Origin: an uncultured Clostridia bacterium
Lineage (GTDB): Bacteria; Bacillota; Clostridia; TANB77; CAG-508
Length of the DNA: 23,057 bases
Direction of reading: 5' to 3'
Assembly (NCBI GenBank): GCA_934162625.1
Contig: CAKPJM010000019.1
Coordinates: 1 to 23,057, forward strand
In this document: one piece after another, positions 14,564-22,237 of the stretch
Position numbering within the stretch: the stretch's first letter is position 1
Layout: each line of letters opens with the position of its first letter
Notes under the pieces: model-generated
Seen by the model: only the letters and a program-made list of their open reading frames with translations
What the model was told of the DNA's origin: nothing
Databases searched by the model: none
Program-made: the position numbers and the translations under genes

Positions 14564-15580
14564 ATGTTAAATTGGTATTTACAGTCTGGAAATGAAAGTG
14601 ATGTAGTTTTTAGTACAAGAATAAGATTAGCAAGAAATATAAAAGGCTTTTCTTTTGTAAATAGATATACAAAGAATGATGCTTTAAAAATAATAGAAAT
14701 AATAGAAAATATAGTTCCAAGTTTAGGGTATGGACTTAAACTATTAAGGCTAAAAGATATAGATGATATTACTAAATTAAGCTTAGTAGAAAAGCATTTA
14801 ATAAGTCCAGAGTTTGCATATAATAAATCTGAGACTGGTGCAATAGTAATAAATGATGAAGAAAACATATGTATAATGATAAATGAAGAAGACCATATAA
14901 GGCTTCAAGTTACTTCTGCTGGACTTGAATTAGAAAATCTATTAAATTTGGCAATAGAAATAGACAAAAAGTTAGAACAATTAGTTCCATATGCATATAA
15001 CGATAAATATGGATTTTTAACAAGTTGTCCAACAAATGTAGGAACAGGACTAAGAGCTTCAGTAATGGTACATTTGCCAGCACTTGCAAAGACAGGAAAT
15101 ATTAGAAAAGTATTAGAAGTTGTAAATAATTTTGATATGAATATTAGAGGCATTTACGGAGAAGGAAGCAAAAGCTCAGGAGACATTTATCAAATATCTA
15201 ATAAGCAGTCGCTAGGCATTTCAGAACAAGAAGTTATTAGAAATTTGAAGATAATTACAGACAAAGTAATAGAACAAGAACGTTTGGCAAGAAAAATACT
15301 TGCAAAAAATCAAATAGAATTAGAAGACAAAGTATATAGAGCGTATGGAATACTTGCAAATAGTAGAAAACTTTCATCAGAAGAAGCAAATATATTATTA
15401 TCAGATGTTAAATTAGGTACAGATATGGGAATAATTAAAGAGTTGAATGATTTAAAAGTAAGAAAACTAGAAATGTATACAAAACCTGCAAATTTACAAA
15501 AATACGTTGGACAAACATTAGACGGATATGAAAGAGATGTAAAAAGAGCAGAAATAGTAAAGCAAATTATAATGCAATAA
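14564..15580 (+). CDS. mcsB: Protein-arginine kinase McsB
   Basis: Phosphagen-kinase-like enzyme that phosphorylates arginines on proteins such as CtsR and marks them for ClpCP. The 338-aa protein has the nucleotide-binding STRIRLARNIKGF (residues 17-29), the central SCPTNVGTGLRASVMVHLP with the catalytic-loop Cys, and GEGSKSSGDIYQISN. The C-terminal part after ~250 is the shorter McsB-specific domain. ATG 14564 was chosen because GGAGGA sits ~8 nt upstream; an in-frame TTG at 14546 lies ahead of that site. It is followed by a 219-nt repeat-filled gap before clpC, so the operon is loosely spaced here. Confidence 0.97.
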   Translation: MLNWYLQSGNESDVVFSTRIRLARNIKGFSFVNRYTKNDALKIIEIIENIVPSLGYGLKLLRLKDIDDITKLSLVEKHLISPEFAYNKSETGAIVINDEENICIMINEEDHIRLQVTSAGLELENLLNLAIEIDKKLEQLVPYAYNDKYGFLTSCPTNVGTGLRASVMVHLPALAKTGNIRKVLEVVNNFDMNIRGIYGEGSKSSGDIYQISNKQSLGISEQEVIRNLKIITDKVIEQERLARKILAKNQIELEDKVYRAYGILANSRKLSSEEANILLSDVKLGTDMGIIKELNDLKVRKLEMYTKPANLQKYVGQTLDGYERDVKRAEIVKQIIMQ

Positions 15581-15607
15581 ATTGTAATTTACATGGGAGA
15601 ATTTCCA

Positions 15608-15650
15608 AGGACTGTCCCTCTTTTGTCGAATGACAAAAGGGGACTGTCCT
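15608..15650. repeat. Family C palindrome in the mcsB-clpC gap
   Basis: AGGACTGTCCCTCTTTTGTC (15608-15627) faces GACAAAAGGGGACTGTCCT (15632-15650) around GAAT, an almost perfect ~19-bp hairpin. Its sequence is closely related to the palindrome at 22898-22951. Confidence 0.7.
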
Positions 15651-15661
15651 GAAATTCTAAA

Positions 15662-15707
15662 GCGGGCGATTAAAATCGTCCCTACAATGCTTGCAATGGA
15701 TTATATT
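15662..15707 (-). repeat. Family A repeat (inverted)
   Basis: GGGCGATT (15664-15671) pairs with AATCGTCC (15674-15681). Read on the minus strand the flank is ATTGCAAGCATTGTAGGGAC, matching the left half of the copies at 7539 and 10413. Confidence 0.65.
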
Positions 15708-15725
15708 TATAATAAAATTAAAAAT

Positions 15726-15779
15726 TAAAAGTGAATAATAAATGAAGATTTTTCATTCTTCATTCTTAATTATTCATTT
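15726..15779. repeat. AT-rich inverted repeat before clpC
   Basis: GAATAAT (15733-15739) and ATTATTC (15769-15775) enclose AATGAAGA/TTCTTCATT. It forms a hairpin ending just before the clpC ribosome binding site. No promoter consensus was identified in this gap. Confidence 0.5.
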
Positions 15780-15799
15780 TAGTAAGGAGGGTGATTTTT

Positions 15800-18250
15800 A
15801 TGACATATAAATTTACAGCAAGGGCAGAAAAGGCTCTTGAAATAGCAAATGAAATGGCAATTGAATTAGGACACAATTATATAGGAACAGAACATTTACT
15901 ATATGGCTTAGTAAAAGAAGGAAATGGAATTGCTAGTAAAGTTTTGGAAAATCAAGGAGTAACAGAAGAAAAAGTAATAGATAAAATAGAAGAATTAATT
16001 GGAACAGGAGAAGTATCGCAAAATCAAACTATTGGGTTTACACCAAGAACTAAAAGAGTAATAGAAAATGCTTTTAGAGAGGCAAGAAGATTAGGGTCAG
16101 AATATATAGGAACAGAGCATTTATTAATTGGAATTATGAGAGAGGCAGATAGCATTGCAGTAAGAATTATGCTTGACTTAAATGTAAATCCACAAAAATT
16201 ATATAATGAGATAGTAAAAGTAATAAATGAAACTGAAAGTGGAGAAGAACAAAACAAAAATTCAGGCAAACCAAATAGCTATAATTCTACACAAACTCTT
16301 AATCAATTTGGAAATGATCTAACTAAAGAGGCAAGAGAAGGAAAATTAGATCCTGTTATTGGAAGAAAAAAAGAAATAGAAAGAATAATACAAATATTAT
16401 CTAGAAGAACTAAAAATAATCCATGTTTAATTGGTGAGCCAGGTGTTGGTAAAACTGCTGTTGTAGAAGGCTTGGCAGAAAAAATAGTGGAAGGAAATGT
16501 TCCAGAAATTTTAAAAGACAAAAGAGTAGTAACTCTTGATATATCTGGAATGGTAGCTGGGGCAAAGTACAGAGGTGACTTTGAAGAAAGAATAAAAAAG
16601 GCATTGAAAGAAGTAAAAAAGGCTGGAGACGTAATATTATTTATAGATGAAATTCATACAATAGTTGGAGCAGGAGCAGCAGAAGGCGCAATAGATGCAG
16701 CAAATATTTTAAAACCTTTACTTGCAAGAGGAGAGGTTCAGATAATAGGTGCAACAACATTAAATGAGTATAGAAAATATATAGAAAAAGATAGTGCATT
16801 AGAAAGAAGATTTCAACCTGTTACAGTAGATGAGCCAAACACGGAAGATAGTATAGAAATATTAAAAGGATTAAGAGATAAATATGAGGCACATCATAAT
16901 GTTAAAATTACAGATGAGGCAATAGAAGCTGCTGTAAAATTATCTACAAGATATATAACAGATAGATTTTTGCCAGACAAAGCAATAGATTTAATTGATG
17001 AAGCATCATCTAAAGCAAGACTAAAAACATATACAGAACCAGATAAAATAAAAAAATTGGAAGAAGAAATAGAAAAAACAGAAAAAGAAAAAGAAGAAGC
17101 AATTACTGTACAAGATTTTGAAAAAGCAGCAGAGCTTAGAGATAAAGAGCATAAACAAAAAGAAAAATTGCAAAAAGAAAAAGATAGTTGGAAAAACAAA
17201 AATATAAAAAATGTAAGGAATATAACTGCAGAAGATATAGCAGAAGTCGTGGCTTTAAGTACAGGAATTCCTGTTCAAAAAATTACTCAAAATGAGAACG
17301 AAAAACTTAAAAATTTAGAAAAATCTTTACATGAAAGAGTAATAGGGCAAGAAGAAGCGGTAAATGCTGTTGCAAAAGCCATAAAAAGAAGTAGGGTAGG
17401 ATTGAAAGATCCAAATAGACCAATAGGCTCATTTATGTTCTTAGGACCAACAGGTGTCGGTAAAACTGAGTTATCTAAAGCTTTAGCAGAAAATCTATTT
17501 GGAGATGAAAACGCAATAATAAGAGTAGATATGTCTGAATATATGGAAAGTCATTCTACTTCTAAAATGATTGGTTCGCCTCCAGGATATGTTGGATTTG
17601 ATGAAGGTGGAGGTCTAACAGAAAAAGTTAGAAGAAAACCATATTCAGTAATTTTATTTGACGAAATAGAAAAAGCTCATCCAGATGTTTTGAATATGCT
17701 ATTGCAGATACTAGATGATGGAAGACTTACAGATGCGCATGGAAGAACAGTGAACTTTAAGAATTGCGTAATTATAATGACTTCTAATATAGGTGCAAGA
17801 TTAATAACAGATAAAAAATCATTAGGTTTTGCAGGAGCAAATGAAGAAAAAAGTGATAAAGAATATGAAGAAATCAAAAAAGAAGTTATGGCAGAATTAA
17901 AGAAACAATTTAGACCAGAATTTATAAACCGTATTGATGAAATAATTGTATTCCACAAACTAACAGAAGAGGAATTGACTCAAATTGTAGATATCATGCT
18001 AAAACAAATAAAGAAAAGACTAGAAGAAAAAGAGATTAAATTAGAAATAGATAAATCTGCAAAAGAGTTAATTATAAAAAAAGGAACAGATACAAATTAT
18101 GGAGCTAGACCTTTAAGAAGAGCAATTCAAACTATGTTAGAAGATAAAATCGCAGAGGAAATTCTAGACGGAAACTTAAAAAACGGAGATACAGCTAAAG
18201 TAACAGCAAAGGATGACGATATAAAAATAAAAGTAAAAGTAAGCAAGTAA
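15800..18250 (+). CDS. clpC: ATP-dependent Clp protease ATP-binding subunit ClpC
   Basis: Hsp100 unfoldase that feeds arginine-phosphorylated and other proteins to ClpP. The 816-aa protein has two Clp N repeats (residues ~3-140). AAA-1 has Walker A GEPGVGKT (212-219) and Walker B FIDEIH. A ClpC-type middle domain carries the UVR motif VQDFEKAAELRDKEH. AAA-2 has Walker A GPTGVGKT (549-556), LFDEIEKAHPDV, sensor-2 GARPLRRAI, and the ClpP-docking loop LGF at 675-677. The start is ATG 15800, 10 nt after GGAGG; the in-frame GTG at 15791 touches the ribosome binding site. Last gene of the ctsR operon; radA and disA, common next genes, are absent. Confidence 0.98.
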   Translation: MTYKFTARAEKALEIANEMAIELGHNYIGTEHLLYGLVKEGNGIASKVLENQGVTEEKVIDKIEELIGTGEVSQNQTIGFTPRTKRVIENAFREARRLGSEYIGTEHLLIGIMREADSIAVRIMLDLNVNPQKLYNEIVKVINETESGEEQNKNSGKPNSYNSTQTLNQFGNDLTKEAREGKLDPVIGRKKEIERIIQILSRRTKNNPCLIGEPGVGKTAVVEGLAEKIVEGNVPEILKDKRVVTLDISGMVAGAKYRGDFEERIKKALKEVKKAGDVILFIDEIHTIVGAGAAEGAIDAANILKPLLARGEVQIIGATTLNEYRKYIEKDSALERRFQPVTVDEPNTEDSIEILKGLRDKYEAHHNVKITDEAIEAAVKLSTRYITDRFLPDKAIDLIDEASSKARLKTYTEPDKIKKLEEEIEKTEKEKEEAITVQDFEKAAELRDKEHKQKEKLQKEKDSWKNKNIKNVRNITAEDIAEVVALSTGIPVQKITQNENEKLKNLEKSLHERVIGQEEAVNAVAKAIKRSRVGLKDPNRPIGSFMFLGPTGVGKTELSKALAENLFGDENAIIRVDMSEYMESHSTSKMIGSPPGYVGFDEGGGLTEKVRRKPYSVILFDEIEKAHPDVLNMLLQILDDGRLTDAHGRTVNFKNCVIIMTSNIGARLITDKKSLGFAGANEEKSDKEYEEIKKEVMAELKKQFRPEFINRIDEIIVFHKLTEEELTQIVDIMLKQIKKRLEEKEIKLEIDKSAKELIIKKGTDTNYGARPLRRAIQTMLEDKIAEEILDGNLKNGDTAKVTAKDDDIKIKVKVSK

Positions 18251-18308
18251 TAGTTTTTGATATTGACAAAATAAGAACACGATACATCACGATCTCAGTG
18301 TAAAATTG

Positions 18309-18419
18309 ATGTGGATTGACCCGGTTTTATATAGGAAAGTAAGAGAGCTTTTAGATATTAATAAAGCAGAACGGCACATAAGAGGCGGAATGGCCAAGAG
18401 AGCCAAGTATAAGAAATAA
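18309..18419 (+). pseudogene. Short GC-richer open frame, possible gene remnant
   Basis: A 36-codon frame (MWIDPVLYRKVRELLDINKA, then ERHIRGGMAKRAKYKK) lies between clpC and its convergent neighbour. The frame is open back to 18267, but no start has a ribosome binding site. Codons such as CCG, CTC, GCC, GGC and CGG are rare elsewhere in this window, which suggests foreign or decayed sequence. It contains an in-frame CGG (18372-18374); a +1 shift there would stop after two codons. It could instead be part of a structured RNA running from TTGACA (18263) to the terminator. I do not recognise a family. Confidence 0.25.
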
Positions 18420-18425
18420 TTTTCA

Positions 18426-18467
18426 AAAAGAAAGCAGTAACATAGAGTAGTGTTACTGCTTTCTTTT
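18426..18467. terminator. Bidirectional terminator between clpC and the cation efflux gene
   Basis: AAAAGAAAGCAGTAACA (18426-18442) pairs over 17 bp with TGTTACTGCTTTCTTTT (18451-18467). T-rich runs follow on both strands, suiting the two convergent genes. Confidence 0.85.
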
Positions 18468-18469
18468 GG

Positions 18470-19328
18470 CTATATAGGATTTACATGAATAATTACGTCT
18501 GCTACATTATCTAATTTTTTTATGTCTTGTTCTAAATCATCAGCTAGTTTGTGGCTATTAAATGTAGACATGTTTCCATCTACAAATATAGTTAATATAA
18601 TAATATATTTATAACCAGAAGGTGTAGAATATAAATTGCCTATCTGTTTAATATCTTTATAATTATGGATTAAATTCAAAATTAAATCTTTTGTATCTTC
18701 ATCTACAGAAATATCCATAAGAACATTGTAACTTTCAATAAAAATTTTAATTCCGTGAATAACATATCCATATAGCAATTCCAATACCTACAAGGCTATC
18801 AACCCAATAAATTCCTTGCGAAGCAAATAAAATTGAAACTAAATTAAAAGAAGTAACTATACAATCATTAAAGTGGTCTTTAGCATTTGCTTTTAAAAGG
18901 ATATTATTGAACTTTTTATTTAATTTATTTGTATATATAAATAAAAACATTTTAGTAATAATAGTTACAATACATACAAGTATTAAATATATAGAGTAAG
19001 TAAGTTCATTTCTTGAAATCAGAGAACTTATAGCATCTATTAAGAGTTTTATAGAAACTGCAATCATAGAAATACTAATTAAGAAGGAAAATATATATTC
19101 AGATTTTCCATGACCAAAATTATGATTATTATCACCAGGTTTACTTGCAATTTTATTACCTATAAAAGTCATTAATGAAGCAAAAATATCGCCAGCACTA
19201 TTTACACTATCTGCAATCATTGCCTGACTCTTGCTAATAAAGCCAACAGAAGCCTTGATAATTAGTAAAAATATATTTCCAAAAATGCCTAGTATTCCTG
19301 CAATTTTGACACTTTTAAATCTATCCAT
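18470..19328 (-). CDS. Cation diffusion facilitator transporter, read through one +1 shift at CGG
   Basis: Membrane exporter of divalent metal ions (Zn/Mn/Fe/Co type; metal not assigned). ATG 19328 follows GGAGGG and reads 191 codons: six membrane segments, the TM2 site ADSVNSAGD, the HNFGHGKSE loop, the TM5 site DHFND, then WVDSLVGIGIAIWICYS. The next codon is CGG (18755-18753), followed by AAT and TAA. Skipping C18755 gives GGA ATT AAA and 94 more residues: GIKIFIESYNVLMDISVDED and a cytoplasmic metal-binding domain with SHKLADDLEQDIKK ending HVNPI. The total of 285 aa is normal for the family. Without the shift the protein would lose its whole cytoplasmic domain. Divergent from the small membrane protein gene at 19502. 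Confidence 0.88.
18752..18755 (-). other. +1 frameshift site 5 (TCA-C-GGA) in the cation efflux gene
   Basis: On the minus strand the in-frame codon after TCA is CGG (18755-18753). Skipping C18755 reads GGA at the end of TM6 and enters the frame encoding the cytoplasmic domain. Unshifted, AAT and then TAA follow. Confidence 0.88.
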
Positions 19329-19402
19329 AAAACCCTCCGGAGATTTTTAACTATTTATTAAATAAATTCCAATTTATATTATATTTTAATCATAATAAAA
19401 CA

Positions 19403-19408
19403 ATTATA
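19403..19408 (-). promoter_or_regulatory. Extended -10 for the cation efflux gene
   Basis: On the minus strand TGC-TATAAT (hexamer 19408-19403) with no clear -35. It drives the gene opposite to the promoter at 19438-19466. Confidence 0.45.
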
Positions 19409-19437
19409 GCACAATAAAAAAATAAAAACCATAATAA

Positions 19438-19466
19438 TTGCCAAATCTGGAAGGGTATGGTATAAT
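19438..19466 (+). promoter_or_regulatory. Promoter of the small membrane protein gene
   Basis: TTGCCA (19438-19443), 17 nt, TGG-TATAAT (hexamer 19461-19466, extended -10). Confidence 0.75.
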
Positions 19467-19501
19467 AAGTTCATACTTAGGAAAAAGAGAAGGTGCAAAA
19501 G

Positions 19502-19834
19502 ATGGCAGTTATAATATTTATATACATATTAATAGTATTAATAGTTGCATTAGTTTTATTTGCAATTGCACAAATAAAACTTGCAGGAATAAAAGTAAAA
19601 GATTTTTGGAGCTTTATAGAAGCAAACCAAATGTTAGATAAATTATATAGATTTGCAAGAAAATATGAAAAATTAACGGCACAAGAGCAATTGATTTTTT
19701 TGGCAGAGGCAGAGAAAGTATTTGATGCATTTGATAAAGTACCAAATTTACTTTGGGAAGATGAATACCAAAAATATATGGATGTTCTTGATAAGTATAA
19801 AAACATTAAAGTTGCTAGATGGTATCAAAATTAA
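19502..19834 (+). CDS. Small single-pass membrane protein of unknown function
   Basis: A 110-aa protein with one N-terminal membrane helix (residues ~4-25, IIFIYILIVLIVALVLFAIA) and a soluble part of about 80 residues rich in aromatic and charged residues (KLYRFARKYEKLTAQEQLIF). It ends KVARWYQN. ATG 19502 was chosen because GAAGGTG lies 8 nt upstream; the in-frame GTG 19493 overlaps that site. It has its own promoter and a strong terminator, so it is monocistronic. No CGG codon. I do not recognise the family; the soluble domain looks helical and may face the cytoplasm. Confidence 0.75.
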   Translation: MAVIIFIYILIVLIVALVLFAIAQIKLAGIKVKDFWSFIEANQMLDKLYRFARKYEKLTAQEQLIFLAEAEKVFDAFDKVPNLLWEDEYQKYMDVLDKYKNIKVARWYQN

Positions 19835-19868
19835 AAGATTGAAATTATTATTTTCAATCTTTTTTTTC
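19833..19868 (+). terminator. Terminator after the small membrane protein gene
   Basis: AAAAGATTGAAA (19833-19844) pairs with TTTCAATCTTTT (19852-19863), followed by T's to 19868; it begins within the stop codon. Confidence 0.88.
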
Positions 19869-19940
19869 TTATATATAGAAAATATTTTATAAATTTAAGC
19901 ATAATATATAGTATAAGAAAAGTAAAATTGAGGGGATATT

Positions 19941-21128
19941 ATGCAACAAAATTTATATTTTGATCATGCTGCAACAACAGCAGTAAAAGAAGAAGTATTA
20001 AAAGAAATGCTTCCATATTTTAGCATAGAATATGGAAATGCCTCAGCAATGTATGGCATTGGAAGAGATTCCAAAAGAGCAATAGAGGAAGCAAGAGAAA
20101 GAGTGGCAAAAGCAATTAACTGCAATCCAAAAGAAATATATTTTACAAGTTGCGGAAGTGAAAGCGATAATCTTGCAATAAAGGGAATTGCTTATGCAAA
20201 CAGAGAAAAAGGAAATCATATAATAACTAGTAAAATAGAACATCATGCAGTTGTAGATGCATGCAAGAGCTTAGAGCAAGAAGGCTTTAGAGTGACATAT
20301 CTAAATGTGGATAGCAGTGGAATGATAGAATTAAATGAATTGGAGAACGCAATAACCAATGAAACAATACTAATAAGTATAATGTTTGCAAATAATGAAA
20401 TAGGTACTATTGAGCCAATAGAAGAAATAGGGAAAATAGCAAAAAGACATGGAATATTATTTCATACAGATAGTGTTCAAGCTGTTGGAAATATTAAAAT
20501 TGATGTAAAACAAATGAATATTGATTTATTATCTATGTCTGCACACAAATTTTATGGACCAAAAGGAGTAGGGGCTTTATATAAAAAAGAGGGCATTAAA
20601 TGCAAAAAATTACAAGATGGAGGACATCAAGAAAAAAATTTAAGAGCAGGAACTGAAAATGTTGCAGGAATAGTAGGGTTAGGGAAAGCAATAGAATTAG
20701 CAGAACAAAATTTAAATGAATATAATAACAAAATGGTAGGTCTAAGAGACTATTATTTTGAACAAATACAGGAAAGAATACCATATATAAAAATAAATGG
20801 AAATAGAGAAAGAAGATTGCCGGGTAATAGTAATGTATCTTTTAGGTTTGTTGATGGAGAGTCATTATTGCTAAATCTAGATGCAGTTGGAATATGTGCA
20901 TCAAGTGGCTCAGCATGTAATACAGGTTCTTCAGAACCATCACATGTATTAATGGCAATTGGACTAGAAGATGAATTAGCAAATGGATCTTTAAGAATAA
21001 CTTTTGGAGACGAAAATACTAGAGAAGACGTAGACTATTTAGTAGACAATTTAGAAAAAATAGTCCAAAAACTAAGAGGAATGTCACGAGAATATTTAGA
21101 AATTGAAAAGACAAATAAAAGAAAATAA
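19941..21128 (+). CDS. Cysteine desulfurase (NifS/IscS type)
   Basis: PLP enzyme that takes sulfur from cysteine, as a persulfide, for Fe-S clusters or tRNA thiolation. The 395-aa protein starts YFDHAATT. The PLP-site residues visible are His101 (EHHAV), Asp177 (HTDSVQA) and the Schiff-base Lys203 (SAHKFYGPKG). The persulfide Cys326 is in SGSACNTGSSEPSHVL. The short active-site loop and SSGSAC...SEPSHVL pattern fit group I (NifS/IscS) rather than SufS. ATG 19941 follows GAGGGGA. No iscU/nifU or mnmA/thiI follows, so the acceptor must be encoded elsewhere. It ends at a terminator shared with the convergent HD-GYP gene. Confidence 0.95.
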   Translation: MQQNLYFDHAATTAVKEEVLKEMLPYFSIEYGNASAMYGIGRDSKRAIEEARERVAKAINCNPKEIYFTSCGSESDNLAIKGIAYANREKGNHIITSKIEHHAVVDACKSLEQEGFRVTYLNVDSSGMIELNELENAITNETILISIMFANNEIGTIEPIEEIGKIAKRHGILFHTDSVQAVGNIKIDVKQMNIDLLSMSAHKFYGPKGVGALYKKEGIKCKKLQDGGHQEKNLRAGTENVAGIVGLGKAIELAEQNLNEYNNKMVGLRDYYFEQIQERIPYIKINGNRERRLPGNSNVSFRFVDGESLLLNLDAVGICASSGSACNTGSSEPSHVLMAIGLEDELANGSLRITFGDENTREDVDYLVDNLEKIVQKLRGMSREYLEIEKTNKRK

Positions 21129-21160
21129 AAGATTAAGAGAAACTAAACTCTTAATCTTTT
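21127..21160. terminator. Bidirectional terminator between the desulfurase and HD-GYP genes
   Basis: AAAAGATTAAGAG (21127-21139) pairs over 13 bp with CTCTTAATCTTTT (21148-21160). It overlaps the last codons of the HD-GYP gene, and T-rich runs follow on both sides. Confidence 0.85.
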
Positions 21161-22081
21161 TATTGTTTTTATTTCATCAAACAAGTTATCTATAATTTCT
21201 TTTCTTTTTAAATACGCAGTTCTGTACTCTTCCAAAATATATTTATAGTTCCTAAAATCTTCGCCTTTCTCAAACATTGCTTCCATACAGGCGGCAAAAT
21301 ATTCCTTCTTTTTTTCTTTAGAGGATTTTTCCTTTTTTATATTATAATTATTAATTTGTTCTAATCGCTTTATTTGGTTATCTAAATATTTAGTATAATC
21401 CAAAATACCACTAATTTCATAATTAATATCATCTATTACAACTTTAAATAAAGCCCTTACAACCTTAGGATTTATTTTTCCTATTTTTGCGTTTTCCTCC
21501 ATGCTTTTTAATGCCACCGATTTAGGAACCACAGGTTGAGCCTCTTCTATTAAAAGTTTTAATGTATCTGTAATACCAATGTGAGTTTTATATTGTCTTT
21601 TACTAACAATTGCATCAAATTCATCTGCAACTCTTATAATTTGACCTTCTATGGGAATATCCTTTTTAGTTATCCCATTAGGATAGCCTGTTCCATTTAA
21701 TGCTTCATGATGATATAATGGACCAGCAGCATATGGGCGAAGTTTAGGATCATCCATACACATTTTATATCCAATTGTGGTATGAGTTTTAATAATCTCG
21801 TATTCCTCATCTGTTAAAGGACCATTTTTTTGCAGAATTTTTGGTGGAATAAAAAGTTTACCAATATCGTGTAAGTATGCACAAATAGTACAATAAATTG
21901 TAAAGCCAATGTTCATATGTAAGTACTCGCACAAACGGCAAGTTATATTTGCTACATTTTCAGAATGTCTTCTTGTAAAAGCATCTAGTGAGTCTAACAT
22001 ACCTAATTGATAACGCATTGTTTCATTTAAATTATATGATTTAAGGTTTGTCTTGCTATAAAAATTAAATTCTTCCTTCAT
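21143..22081 (-). CDS. HD-GYP domain protein, likely cyclic di-GMP phosphodiesterase
   Basis: HD-GYP enzymes hydrolyse cyclic di-nucleotides. The 312-aa protein carries the full motif set within residues ~25-205: RRHSENV (His39), LHDIGK (His71-Asp72), His100, HHEALNGTGYPNG (124-136, the GYP signature) and VADEFDAIV (Asp153). No receiver, GAF or membrane domain precedes it, so the sensor partner, if any, is elsewhere. Residues ~205-312 form a Lys/Glu-rich helical tail (YNIKKEKSSKEKKKEYFAAC) of unknown role. ATG 22081 follows TAGGAGA on the minus strand. No CGG in frame. The substrate is inferred from the motif only. Confidence 0.88.
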   Translation of the reverse strand: MKEEFNFYSKTNLKSYNLNETMRYQLGMLDSLDAFTRRHSENVANITCRLCEYLHMNIGFTIYCTICAYLHDIGKLFIPPKILQKNGPLTDEEYEIIKTHTTIGYKMCMDDPKLRPYAAGPLYHHEALNGTGYPNGITKKDIPIEGQIIRVADEFDAIVSKRQYKTHIGITDTLKLLIEEAQPVVPKSVALKSMEENAKIGKINPKVVRALFKVVIDDINYEISGILDYTKYLDNQIKRLEQINNYNIKKEKSSKEKKKEYFAACMEAMFEKGEDFRNYKYILEEYRTAYLKRKEIIDNLFDEIKTIKRLRV

Positions 22082-22146
22082 TTGTGTATCTCCTAAAATT
22101 AAAATTATTACAATCTAATTTTATAGCTAATAATAAATAATGTCAA

Positions 22147-22213
22147 TGCTATAATCACTATTGCCTTTGAGATTTACTCATTTTATTAGGAAACTCAAAT
22201 CGGAGAGAACAAA
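22147..22213 (+). repeat. Family B dispersed repeat, copy 3
   Basis: TGCTATAATCACTATTGCC... to CGGAGAGAAC matches 10171-10243 almost throughout, including the TTTGAG/CTCAAA hairpin. It lies between the HD-GYP start and the spoVT terminator. Confidence 0.75.
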
Positions 22214-22231
22214 GGGCGACTTAAGTCGCCC
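22214..22231 (-). terminator. Terminator of spoVT
   Basis: GGGCGACTTAAGTCGCCC is a perfect 18-bp palindrome starting 6 nt after the recoded spoVT stop codon on the minus strand and followed by TTTGTTCT. Its position supports the shifted reading of spoVT rather than the early stop. Confidence 0.6.
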
Positions 22232-22237
22232 ATGTTC

